From: an uncultured Bacteroidales bacterium
GTDB lineage: Bacteria > Bacteroidota > Bacteroidia > Bacteroidales > Paludibacteraceae
Assembly (NCBI GenBank): GCA_934692905.1
Contig: CAKUUM010000007.1
Coordinates: forward strand, 3,497 to 67,496
DNA length: 64,000 nucleotides
Direction: 5' to 3'
Below the pieces are notes generated by a model, which saw only the letters and a program-made list of their open reading frames with translations, searched no databases and was not told the origin of the DNA. Shown here in pieces: positions 52,792 to 61,433 of the stretch. The position numbers and the translations under genes were made by a program. Every line of letters begins with the position of its first letter. The stretch's first letter is position 1.

Positions 52792-52865
52792 TTGGCAAAG
52801 GACAAGAACCCGACGGGTGGTGCTGATTACGAGTCAGAAAAAAGAAGTATCAAGGACGGCAGTAT

Positions 52866-54932
52866 ATGCCTGGGGGTGTACATGCCTGCGGGTATACGGG
52901 TGACGGTCGCCGATTACAGAGCAATGCTCTGCCTAACCGCAGTTATATGGTAGATATAGACGATTACGGAAAAGGCATACGTGCCTATCTGGAGGGTATA
53001 TTGACACCTGAATTTTGTACGGAAAACGGAGTGGTAATGGCGCATTTGTCGGCAAGTGGTGAAGGTGCACATGTGTATGGGATATGCAGAAAAGGCGAAA
53101 CCATTGCGGGTGCACAAAGACGTTTGGCAAAATTGCTGGGGGTTGAAGTAGAAATGGATAAGAAAGTATATGAAGCCAACCGTGTTACGTACGCAGTACC
53201 CGAAAGATACTGGGTGATAAAGCCAGCGGAAGAAGATATGTATTTCGAGGATATAGATGCCGCTGCAAAGGCAGTGGAAGACGGTTTGAAGGCACAGAAT
53301 ATCAAGCCCGTAGCACCTGCCAAGAAGGCGGAAAGAGTGTATAAGGGGAATGACGGATATGATTACAAGAACATAGTAAAATGTCTTATAGAGAGTCTTG
53401 ACGGAGAACCCGAACGGGGCGACAGACATAATTGCTACGGTACATTGATTAGTTATATGCGCAGTATATGCGACAATGATCCGGAATTGATTTTCGACGT
53501 TTTGCCGAGTTTCGGTTTGCCAGAGGATGAGAGAATGAGACAATGCAATGACTATGCGTATGACGGCAGTATTCCGCGTGTAACACGCGCTGCGATAAAG
53601 AAGGCAAAACGTATAGTGAAAGAAGAGAAATTAGAGAAAGCCGAGGAATTGGGATTACCTCCCGTACCCGAATTGTTGCAGATCATTATGGGCAAACAAC
53701 CCAAACAATATCATCAGAATACCATTCTGTGTGCTTTGCCCGCCTTGGGCACTCTGTTGCACTGGTGTGATTATTACAATTTCAGCAACTATAAACGTCA
53801 CTTCGGTTTCGGGACCTGCCTGATAGGTCCGCCTGCAAGTGGAAAAAGTTTTTACAAGAAATTCACGGAAATACTTCTTACACCTGTTCGCGAGCGAGAC
53901 GAAGAGGCTAAACAGAAGATGGATGAATACAAAAGAAACTTGCGCAAAAACAGAAATGCAAAAGTTCTAAAGGAAGATCCGGAGCAATACTTGTCAATAA
54001 TCCTTCCCGACATAACGTTGGCCAAGTTGGCTGAATATTTGGGCTATGCCAATGGTGACAGTATGTATATGGAAAGTGACGAGTTGGATGAATTAACGCG
54101 CGTTGAAGGCAGTAAAATCGGGACCAAGAAAATAGTTTTCCGCCGGTGTTTCGACGGCTCTGTTTGGGGACAGGATCGTGTGGGTATTGACAGTGTAATC
54201 GCAAAAGGCGAGTGTAAAATAAATACCATGTTTGCAGGAACACCTGCGTCAAGGGCCCGTTTTATAGACAGGACGGAAATAGAAGACGGGCTGAGTTCAC
54301 GGTGGATTTTTGCGGTAATGCCACCTGTTAATATCTACGAAGTTCCTCGTTTTGAGGACTTTACGGACAAAGAACGGCGCAGAATAGAAGAGATAGCCGA
54401 GGAGTTGTATAACAAGAAAGGTACATACTATTCGCCGTTAGTAAGAGAAGCCATACAGGAATGGCAAGTGGATACACTGGAGGAGTATTCGGGTGAAAAC
54501 GAGTATTTCAGCCAATACATTATCCGTTCGGCGGAGATAGGCGAACGAGCAGGCTATTTGTATGGCATATTGGATGGCAGTGCATATAATTCGCCCAAAT
54601 CAAAGAGTAAAAACAGTCAGAAGGAGAAGAACGCGGTTGCGTTTGGATTATGGGTGGCAAGGATGACATTTGCGAACGCCATGCGGCTGTTTAGCGAGGA
54701 TTTGGAGAAACTGTCATCGTCAAGTGTAAGTTGCTCGTATGCAGGTAAATACGGTCCTAAGCAACTATACAATGACCTGCCCATGGTGTTTACGAGTGAT
54801 GATATAGAGGACTTGCAAGACGAACATAACTATCATGCGGATATATCAACAATCTTGTGCAGATGGCGTAAAGCAACGTCCAAATTAAGGATAGTGGACA
54901 ATCCAGACGGCAGTTATACGAAAGTGAAGTAA
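52866..54932 (+). CDS. VirE_N / DUF3987 primase-helicase-like protein, N-terminus truncated
   Basis: The open frame encodes up to 688 residues. The N-terminal 250 resemble the VirE_N (BT4734-like) primase-type domain, with YMVDIDDYGKG near residue 30 as the acidic motif. The DUF3987 helicase-like domain follows: GFGTCLIGPPASGKSFYKKF near 318 is Walker A, and MYMESDELDEL near 400 a Walker B-like segment. The first domain probably starts further upstream, in the 52525 gene and a shifted frame, so the true start is uncertain; ATG 52866 or 52947 are candidates. The context with a DUF3127 gene suggests a plasmid- or phage-derived replication cassette. Confidence 0.75.
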   Translation: MPGGVHACGYTGDGRRLQSNALPNRSYMVDIDDYGKGIRAYLEGILTPEFCTENGVVMAHLSASGEGAHVYGICRKGETIAGAQRRLAKLLGVEVEMDKKVYEANRVTYAVPERYWVIKPAEEDMYFEDIDAAAKAVEDGLKAQNIKPVAPAKKAERVYKGNDGYDYKNIVKCLIESLDGEPERGDRHNCYGTLISYMRSICDNDPELIFDVLPSFGLPEDERMRQCNDYAYDGSIPRVTRAAIKKAKRIVKEEKLEKAEELGLPPVPELLQIIMGKQPKQYHQNTILCALPALGTLLHWCDYYNFSNYKRHFGFGTCLIGPPASGKSFYKKFTEILLTPVRERDEEAKQKMDEYKRNLRKNRNAKVLKEDPEQYLSIILPDITLAKLAEYLGYANGDSMYMESDELDELTRVEGSKIGTKKIVFRRCFDGSVWGQDRVGIDSVIAKGECKINTMFAGTPASRARFIDRTEIEDGLSSRWIFAVMPPVNIYEVPRFEDFTDKERRRIEEIAEELYNKKGTYYSPLVREAIQEWQVDTLEEYSGENEYFSQYIIRSAEIGERAGYLYGILDGSAYNSPKSKSKNSQKEKNAVAFGLWVARMTFANAMRLFSEDLEKLSSSSVSCSYAGKYGPKQLYNDLPMVFTSDDIEDLQDEHNYHADISTILCRWRKATSKLRIVDNPDGSYTKVK

Positions 54933-54937
54933 GAGAT

Positions 54938-54965
54938 TTCAAAACTTCAAAACTCCAGTTTTGAA
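54938..54965 (+). repeat. 9-10-9 hairpin, right copy flanking the island
   Basis: TTCAAAACT and AGTTTTGAA pair perfectly around TCAAAACTCC, 5 bp after the primase-helicase stop codon. The arms equal those of 51122-51149, in the same orientation. Confidence 0.7.
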
Positions 54966-55137
54966 ACGTATACGTGAATTCGCACCTTATATATAATGAA
55001 AAACGGTAGTCATCATTATTCTCCGTTTTCTGGGTGTGGATAACGGACAAGACGAAGAACACAAGTCGCGGTACACGACTAAAAAGAAAGTACATTAACC
55101 TTAAAAAAATAATCAATTAAAAAAATTCTATTTATTA

Positions 55138-55473
55138 ATGGGACAAATAAGGTACATGGCTCCAATAAAGAGCGTTTCGGGAAAATTGAGCAAGTCGGAC
55201 AAAGTGATATACATGGTAAGAACTGCTCCGACATCCAATGAAAAAATGCTTGCAAATCCTTACTATTCAAGCATTTGTGGTAAAAGAAGCACAGAATACA
55301 GTGCAGCAGAAAAAGCCGCTCAGTTGCGATTTGGTAAGATATGCAAGGCAACACAGACACGTCTTGCAGATCCAAGTAAAAAACAAGCCGATGTGGCGGC
55401 ATTCAAAGCCCAAACGCAGTACAAAACGCTCAGACAATACGTTTGGCATAAGTGCAGTGAAGAGATTGACTAA
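55138..55473 (+). CDS. Hypothetical small basic protein
   Basis: A 111-residue protein of unknown function, rich in Lys, Ala and Ser. Visible segments are IKSVSGKLSKSDKVIYMVRT, then YSAAEKAAQLRFGKICKAT and YKTLRQYVWHKCSEEID. Similar small proteins near VirE_N genes occur in Bacteroidales as far as I recall, but I know no assigned role. It lies in the A+T-rich island, outside the right hairpin, about 180 bp before the tamL-like promoter. Confidence 0.6.
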   Translation: MGQIRYMAPIKSVSGKLSKSDKVIYMVRTAPTSNEKMLANPYYSSICGKRSTEYSAAEKAAQLRFGKICKATQTRLADPSKKQADVAAFKAQTQYKTLRQYVWHKCSEEID

Positions 55474-55596
55474 CACATATTTACGCATTTACGAAGGAGA
55501 GGAAGTGAGAGGGCTTCCTCTCTTTTATTTTGACCTTACTTGTCGCAGTACTTATCCATAAAACTGAATCCGTTTGCATATATGGGATAAATGTTG

Positions 55597-55604
55597 TAAC
55601 TTTG
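55597..55604 (+). promoter_or_regulatory. Promoter -7 box for the TamL-like gene
   Basis: TAACTTTG (TAnnTTTG). A leader hairpin, ACTCATAC (55614-55621) with GTATGAGT (55632-55639), precedes the start codon. Confidence 0.7.
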
Positions 55605-55655
55605 CAGGTTACAACTCATACGGGCTTGTATGTATGAGTCGTGCTTATTCAAAAA

Positions 55656-57968
55656 ATGCATACCTTTGGGCGAAATATCAGGTTAGACGGGCGGACAGGA
55701 GTGTTTAGGTCTGCACTGCTGCTGTTTGTCGGGCTGTTGGGTTTTGCGGGTTGCAATACGACGAAGTTTGTGCCAGAAGGCGAATATCTGCTCAACAAGG
55801 CAAATGTCAAAGTAGAGGACACCAAGACGGTGCAATCGTCGGACCTCACCGATTACCTCCAGCAGAAACAGAATACGGAGATATTGGGTTTTTGGAAATT
55901 ACAGTTAGATATATACAACACGGCGCCTGCGGATACATCGAAAAAAGCCAATGCCTTTTTTGCACGCAATGCGCACAAGATGGGCGAACCGCCCGTGATA
56001 TACAACCCCGAACTGACGGATATAAGCCGTTTGCAATTGCAACGCGCGATGCAGAACAGGGGGTATTTCCATGCGTCCGTAGATACGGCGATGAAGGTGA
56101 AGAACCGCAAAGTGGACTTGACATACCTGGTAACTGCGCGCGAACCATATACGATACGCACGTATTCAGTGGGGTTTGCAGAGCATGAACTGCAACAGAT
56201 AGCCCAAGACCCGCGCAAATCGCTGATACAGGAGGGTATGCAGTTCGACGCCGATATAATGGATCAGGAGCGGCAACGTGTGGCGAGTGCAATGCGCAGG
56301 AACGGGTGTTTCTATTTCGATAAAGAGATGATTCAGTACGTGGCGGATAGTACGGTTGGTACCCGACAAGTGAGCATACGCATGTGTTTGCAGGACTATA
56401 TAGAGCAACTCACGCCTGAAGACAAGGCACGTGTGTTCACGCACTACAAGATAGCCAATGTGTATTTCCACCTGGATTACGATGCCGACCACGTACCCGA
56501 AGGCGAGACCTTGCAGACATCAGCGCGGGACGGATATGTGTTTACATGGGTTGGAACGCCCTTGCTACGGGAAAAAGTGCTGATACGCAACTGCCCCATT
56601 GAGCCCGGGGAAATGTACAGCGAGCATCGTGTGGAGCGCGCCTATTCGCGGTTGAACCAACTGTCGCCTGTGAAGTATGTGGATATCAGTTTCCAACCCG
56701 TGTCTGCGGATGAGTTGGACTGCCATATCGTGCTGTCGCGCAGCAAGTTAAATACCGTCAGCGCTGAGATTGAGGGCACCTATTCGGCAGGTGATTGGGG
56801 CATAGCAGCAGGGGCGGGTTACACCAACCGCAACCTGTTCAGGGGTGCGGAAGAGTTTACGCTGGACGGACGTGGCAGTTATGAATGGCGTCAGAATGGC
56901 GGTCGTGCCATTGAGGCAAAAGCATCGGCTGGACTCACGTTTCCCAACGCGCCTGCCATCAATTTGAATTTCCAGTTCCAGAACCGCCCCGACGAGTTCA
57001 CGCGATATATATTCAATGGGGGGCTCTCCTACAAACTGCGCCGCAGAGCATCCAAGCCGCAACACCAATTCCAACTGCTGGATATCAGTTATGTGTATCT
57101 GCCGTGGATCAGTGATGATTTCCGCGACCGCTTTCTGCAATCTACAAATATATTGAAATATAGTTACGAGAATCACTTTATTGTGGGGTGGGGATACGCA
57201 GGGTCGTACGCGTCCTATCAGGAGAAACAGCCGTTGAAGTCCTATTTCAACGTGAATTACAGTGTAGAAACAGCAGGTAACGTGATGTTGGGGCTGGCAA
57301 AAGCATGCCACTTCCCGCAAGACTCTACGGGTTACACCTTATTCAATATACCTTTCTCGCAATATGCCAAGGGGGATTTGTTCTTCACCTATCATCAGAT
57401 ATTCAACAAGGCGAACCGGCTGGTGTATCACGCAGATATCGGTGTGGCAGTACCTTACGGGAACTCGCAAACGGTGCCCTTCGAGAAACGATATTTCGCG
57501 GGTGGTGCTAACAGTGTGCGCGGTTGGACAGCACGTAGTTTGGGGCCCGGCGGGTATCGCGGTACGGGGTCGCTGATTGACTTTAACAACCAAGCAGGAG
57601 ATATACGCTTGAACCTCAACATCGAGTATCGGGTAAAAGTATGGCAGTTTATCAACCTTGCAGCCTTTGTGGACGCGGGTAATATATGGACCATTCACGA
57701 TTACGATGCCCAACCGCATGGAGCCTTTGCGTGGCGTGAAGGGGGCAAATTGAAGTCTGATTTTTACAAGCAGATTGCCCTTGCCTACGGCATCGGGGTG
57801 CGCCTTGATTTCTCATTCTTTGTGTTCAGAGTGGATTTTGGCGTGAAATTGTATGACCCAAGTCGCCTGTACGGAGATGTGGCAGGTACGCAATGGCGCA
57901 CGGTGCCGAACGGACTATCGTGGAAGGACGATATGAGTTTCCACTTTGCAATTGGGTACCCATTCTAA
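55656..57968 (+). CDS. TamL-type BamA/TamA family outer-membrane lipoprotein
   Basis: About 770 residues with a signal peptide and lipobox GFAGC, the mark of TamL, the Bacteroidetes lipoprotein variant of TamA. POTRA-like modules occupy about residues 35-370 (for example YLLNKANVKVEDTKTVQSSD and RLNQLSPVKYVDISF). The 16-strand barrel follows, with RYFAGGANSVRGWTARSLGP near 620 as the conserved RGF/RGW-type L6 motif. The end is FHFAIGYPF with the terminal Phe. It should insert or assemble outer-membrane proteins. No tamB gene is adjacent. I start at ATG 55656; a GTG at 55641 is possible. Confidence 0.88.
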   Translation: MHTFGRNIRLDGRTGVFRSALLLFVGLLGFAGCNTTKFVPEGEYLLNKANVKVEDTKTVQSSDLTDYLQQKQNTEILGFWKLQLDIYNTAPADTSKKANAFFARNAHKMGEPPVIYNPELTDISRLQLQRAMQNRGYFHASVDTAMKVKNRKVDLTYLVTAREPYTIRTYSVGFAEHELQQIAQDPRKSLIQEGMQFDADIMDQERQRVASAMRRNGCFYFDKEMIQYVADSTVGTRQVSIRMCLQDYIEQLTPEDKARVFTHYKIANVYFHLDYDADHVPEGETLQTSARDGYVFTWVGTPLLREKVLIRNCPIEPGEMYSEHRVERAYSRLNQLSPVKYVDISFQPVSADELDCHIVLSRSKLNTVSAEIEGTYSAGDWGIAAGAGYTNRNLFRGAEEFTLDGRGSYEWRQNGGRAIEAKASAGLTFPNAPAINLNFQFQNRPDEFTRYIFNGGLSYKLRRRASKPQHQFQLLDISYVYLPWISDDFRDRFLQSTNILKYSYENHFIVGWGYAGSYASYQEKQPLKSYFNVNYSVETAGNVMLGLAKACHFPQDSTGYTLFNIPFSQYAKGDLFFTYHQIFNKANRLVYHADIGVAVPYGNSQTVPFEKRYFAGGANSVRGWTARSLGPGGYRGTGSLIDFNNQAGDIRLNLNIEYRVKVWQFINLAAFVDAGNIWTIHDYDAQPHGAFAWREGGKLKSDFYKQIALAYGIGVRLDFSFFVFRVDFGVKLYDPSRLYGDVAGTQWRTVPNGLSWKDDMSFHFAIGYPF

Positions 57969-58004
57969 GGTGGTTTCTTGCGGGAACCGTAGTTTTCGGG
58001 GAAG

Positions 58005-59333
58005 TTACAGCCTAATTACCAACCAGAGCGGTAGTCTTTCGCCATTATCATGTGTAAACGATTGTAGTACAGGGTCTTCGGGTACGTCCAAGTGTATGCC
58101 GAGCAACTCTGTCCATTGATTGGCGCGTTTGCGAACACGGCGTGAGCGTTGTATATCCCGTGTACTTCGCTGCCGTTTTCTGTCGCGCACGCTTATGGTC
58201 ACCGTGTCTTTGGGCGAGACCACCTGCAGGGCAACCGCCATATCCACCTCGGCAAGATCGGCAATAGCCAATGGCTGCCCGCTCTCGTTGCGTCCCAGTT
58301 CGATAAACCGTATTCGCTCTTCGCGTGTCATACCCGTGGCGGGGCGCAGGGCTTTGCCCTCCAAATCGGAGTGCATGATATGCCGCCATTGCCCGAAAGT
58401 AACAGGCTTCTCGGATATATAGTAGGGCTTGTCCGCCGGCACATACAACATACGGAATGTGCGGTTGCTGATGCGCACCTGCCGAGTCAATTGGGGTTCT
58501 TCAGGCACAGCCAACGCAGGGTCATCGGGCAGGGTAAGCGCCAAACGCAAACCGCAGTCGCCCATCGCTCGATTGGGAAAATGATAGAATCGGATAGAGA
58601 GGTGCCTGTTGTCTTCACAGTTGTCGTAACTGCCGCCGCGGGCTACGCGCAACTGACCCGTAGCAGGTCCTTGCGGATTGGGTTCCGTGCCCAAATAGTA
58701 AGGTGCAAACCAATCTTGGCACCATTCACTCACGTTACCCGTCATGTCATACAATCCCAACTCATTGGGCTGCCTTTGCGCCACACGGTGCTTCTGGTTG
58801 CCCGCGTTGCTGAGCCCCCAACTGACGCTGTCGGCAATGTTTCCGCCTGCAAACCGGTAACTGTGTCCCTTGTCTCCGCCTCGTGCTGCGTACTCCCACT
58901 CGGCTTCCGTGGGAAGGCGGAACCGGCTGTTGGTGAGCATGTTCAGTCGCTCAATGAATACCTGGCAATCCTCCCAACTCACCCAACTGACGGGCTTGAG
59001 CGGGTCTTCCCATTCGTTTATCTTGTTCCAGTCGGGCATCACCGCTTGCCATAGTGCATTGGTGACTTCGGTGGTGCCGATGTAGAACGGACTCACCGCC
59101 ACCGTATGCATAGGTTGGTCGGACGAGACAGGGTCGCTCTGCTGTTCGGGTGTCGCACCCATCGTGAATACGCCCCCTTCCACACGTTGCATCTTCAGCA
59201 CTTGTTCCCAGACCCGAAAGGTCAGCACCTGCATCGAATCAGGCACGACGTACGCAGGCTTCTTGGCTGCGGCACTTACGATGCCACACCATGCTGCTAT
59301 CCACACGATACCTATATACAAGGGTTGTCTCAT
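58005..59333 (-). CDS. Formylglycine-generating-enzyme (SUMF1) family protein with C-terminal extension
   Basis: About 442 residues with a signal peptide. Residues about 45-260 form the SUMF1/FGE-sulfatase fold: GGVFTMGATPEQQ, FYIGTTEVTNALWQAV, RLPTEAEWEYAARGG, GLYDMTGNVSEWCQDWF and ARGGSYDN. The final 180 residues are not typical and contain two more copies of segments resembling the same fold (FRMLYVPADKPYYISEKPVT). The two cysteines of true FGE are not seen in their usual place, so a structural or ligand-binding role is more likely. No sulfatase gene is nearby. Confidence 0.82.
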   Translation of the reverse strand: MRQPLYIGIVWIAAWCGIVSAAAKKPAYVVPDSMQVLTFRVWEQVLKMQRVEGGVFTMGATPEQQSDPVSSDQPMHTVAVSPFYIGTTEVTNALWQAVMPDWNKINEWEDPLKPVSWVSWEDCQVFIERLNMLTNSRFRLPTEAEWEYAARGGDKGHSYRFAGGNIADSVSWGLSNAGNQKHRVAQRQPNELGLYDMTGNVSEWCQDWFAPYYLGTEPNPQGPATGQLRVARGGSYDNCEDNRHLSIRFYHFPNRAMGDCGLRLALTLPDDPALAVPEEPQLTRQVRISNRTFRMLYVPADKPYYISEKPVTFGQWRHIMHSDLEGKALRPATGMTREERIRFIELGRNESGQPLAIADLAEVDMAVALQVVSPKDTVTISVRDRKRQRSTRDIQRSRRVRKRANQWTELLGIHLDVPEDPVLQSFTHDNGERLPLWLVIRL

Positions 59334-59420
59334 ATTTGTTGTTACGTTCACAAAGACGCAGGTACTATACGCAGAAATTAATGGTTAATTCGTGGTAATT
59401 CGTGTTTATAAATTCCGCAC

Positions 59421-60572
59421 TCATTGCACCCGCTTTGCCGTGAGGGTGACAGGCTTTTTGCCGAGACGGGCGGCGATGATGTAGAGGTCGCCACCATCGC
59501 GGACTTTGAGTTTGCGCTTGAGTTGGTCGGGGGTGAGGGGATAGTTGCGCGTCACGATGTTGCATTGGCGTGGTGGGGTGTCGGGCTCACACACTTCCCA
59601 TACCCGTCCGGGGAAGGAGGTGTGCAGAAAGTCAGCGGTATAGAGGTGCGTGTTGGGGGCTAACTTTGCCAATCCGAAATGCGCACTCACGTAGTTGTAC
59701 AAGCCTGCCTTCAATATAGCGGCATTGGGCTCATAGAGGTATTTGCCTATCCCTTGCGCCAGGGCAGCCACGGCGTTCTGCTCGTCTTGTCGGCTGACTG
59801 ACAATGCCTTATTCGTGTATCCGTCTTGCCATTGGGCGGGTATGTCTATGGCTATCAAACGGCTTTCCTCCCTTCCGGCAGACACCAACAGAACCTCTTT
59901 TACTTCGTTATCCACTGCCACCACGTGGGTGTCCCATACCATATCGGGCAACGCCCGCAGGGCAGCCGTGATGTCAAGCATCGGGCTGAGTTTGAATAAC
60001 AAGACCTTGGTTTTGGCGCGAAGAGCGGGTAGTAATTCCGTCAAATCGGGTTCGCAGTCCTCCAAGCAGAACACTTTGCCGCCATTCTTGTCCCGTCGTG
60101 CGGGGTCCACGCATAGTGCATCCACGGGCGGCATATCCTGCAAATAGGTCTCCGCAGTGGTGTTGTGAATGTGGATATTGGGGGCGTGCAGCCCGAAGTT
60201 GTGTTCAGCAATGCGACATAGTTCCCCGTTCTGCTCCACGTAGTCCACCTGCCCGAATGCCTGCGCCATAAAATAAGAATCTACGCCATATCCGCCCGTG
60301 AGGTCGGCAACACGAATCTCTTGTGTGGCGCGTATGTTGAGGGTGGGGTGGGCATGCAGAATCGCAGCCTTGTAGCGCGCAGTGGCTTCCGACGAGCATT
60401 GCTCGCACGACAGGCGCACGGGGTACCACCAATCCTGCATGGCGGCAAACGATGGGAGTTTGCGGGCGGTACGCTGCCGTCCGTCCACCTGTTGGAGCAT
60501 AAAACGAAAGTCGGCATCCGACAACTCAGGATACCGACTACGCTGCAAAGCCAATTGCCCGACATCTACCAT
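59421..60572 (-). CDS. THUMP-like domain class I SAM-dependent methyltransferase
   Basis: A 383-residue protein. The methyltransferase core has motif I IRVADLTGGYGVDSYFMAQA near residue 88 and VDALCVDPARRDKNGGK near 152 with a DPAR-type motif. A C-terminal THUMP-like domain ends with LKRKLKVRDGGDLYIIAARL. This family is annotated as a putative RNA methyltransferase; the target is unknown. It follows the 60576 lipoprotein gene by 3 bp, so the two are probably co-transcribed. Confidence 0.85.
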   Translation of the reverse strand: MVDVGQLALQRSRYPELSDADFRFMLQQVDGRQRTARKLPSFAAMQDWWYPVRLSCEQCSSEATARYKAAILHAHPTLNIRATQEIRVADLTGGYGVDSYFMAQAFGQVDYVEQNGELCRIAEHNFGLHAPNIHIHNTTAETYLQDMPPVDALCVDPARRDKNGGKVFCLEDCEPDLTELLPALRAKTKVLLFKLSPMLDITAALRALPDMVWDTHVVAVDNEVKEVLLVSAGREESRLIAIDIPAQWQDGYTNKALSVSRQDEQNAVAALAQGIGKYLYEPNAAILKAGLYNYVSAHFGLAKLAPNTHLYTADFLHTSFPGRVWEVCEPDTPPRQCNIVTRNYPLTPDQLKRKLKVRDGGDLYIIAARLGKKPVTLTAKRVQ

Positions 60573-60575
60573 GCC

Positions 60576-61055
60576 TTACTTGGCAGGCGTGGTGATGACA
60601 ATGCGGAAGTCCATGCGATTCGGGTTGATGTTCACATTGTCCTCGTATGCGAAATCGCTGGCGCGGTAGTTGAACTCAATCCAACCGATGCCATGGGTGC
60701 AATCCACGGTCTCGGTGTAGTAACTCCAACTGCTGTCCGGCAGTTGCTCCTCGTAGTGGCGGACATAGGGCAAGAGGTGCTGCATGGGGTCCTTGGTATT
60801 GCGGTCGTACACGATATACGCCTGCACCTCGCCATAATCGAACACATTTTCCGTGATTTCGGGCACACGCACGGAAGCAAAGAAAAAATTGTTGTTGTAA
60901 GCAGATTCGTCAGAATTCTTGCCTGTGTACTGCCAATCCGATGCATTAACAACCACGTTAACAACCTGTTGCGTACTGCCGATGACGGTGGTGCTGTAGT
61001 CGCACCCCACCAGAGTGGCGGCTGCTGCCAAAAGGAAAACAAAGGACTTTTTCAT
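60576..61055 (-). CDS. Hypothetical lipoprotein
   Basis: A 159-residue predicted lipoprotein with lipobox TLVGC near residue 17. The mature part has FFFASVRVPEITENVFDYGE and AYIVYDRNTKDPMQHLLPYV, typical of small Ig-like or jelly-roll periplasmic proteins common in Bacteroidales. No family name is recognised. A TAACTTTG promoter box lies about 40 bp upstream, and the methyltransferase gene follows directly. Confidence 0.65.
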   Translation of the reverse strand: MKKSFVFLLAAAATLVGCDYSTTVIGSTQQVVNVVVNASDWQYTGKNSDESAYNNNFFFASVRVPEITENVFDYGEVQAYIVYDRNTKDPMQHLLPYVRHYEEQLPDSSWSYYTETVDCTHGIGWIEFNYRASDFAYEDNVNINPNRMDFRIVITTPAK

Positions 61056-61091
61056 ATTATTGTTCAGTTAAAATTGAATTAAACGACCGCG

Positions 61092-61099
61092 CAAAGTTA
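61092..61099 (-). promoter_or_regulatory. Promoter -7 box for the 60576 lipoprotein gene
   Basis: The minus strand reads TAACTTTG (TAnnTTTG). Confidence 0.7.
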
Positions 61100-61167
61100 C
61101 GAAATTCGGACGATATGCGCAATAACTGCAGAAAAATCATGCGAAAACTTATCGGCATCCGCGCTGC

Positions 61168-61240
61168 AAGGTCGGCAGAATCACATACTAATCACATACT
61201 AACCACATACTAATCACATACACTTAGCCCGAGAAAGGAC
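61168..61240 (+). repeat. Composite intergenic repeat, copy E
   Basis: AAGGTCGGCAGAAT and four 11-bp units (CACATACTAAT, CACATACTAAC, CACATACTAAT, CACATACACTT), then AGCCCGAGAA. The 7-mer part is largely lost. It lies in the 378-bp gap between divergent promoters and points toward the gene at 61434. Confidence 0.85.
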
Positions 61241-61334
61241 ACAAATATGGTGTAATTAATAATTTGTGGTGGATAAGCAGTGATTATTTATCTGTTATTT
61301 TGCACGAGTGCTTGCATATTTACAAGAAATATTG

Positions 61335-61342
61335 TATCTTTG
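61335..61342 (+). promoter_or_regulatory. Promoter -7 box for the 61434 gene
   Basis: TATCTTTG (TAnnTTTG). The leader starts with a hairpin, CACACT-ATTAAA-AGTGTG, right after the box. Confidence 0.65.
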
Positions 61343-61433
61343 CACACTATTAAAAGTGTGTACATGTATGAGATGTGATTTAGGTGTTTTCGTCAATAGA
61401 GACAAAGGCGTTGCTGCTTACAGAAAAACAACA

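Noticed and set aside
52836..52850. Programmed -1 frameshift at the A6G run before the primase-helicase
   Set aside because: The run AAAAAAG is not in the canonical X_XXY_YYZ phase for the incoming frame, and an upstream in-frame TAA would also have to be bypassed.
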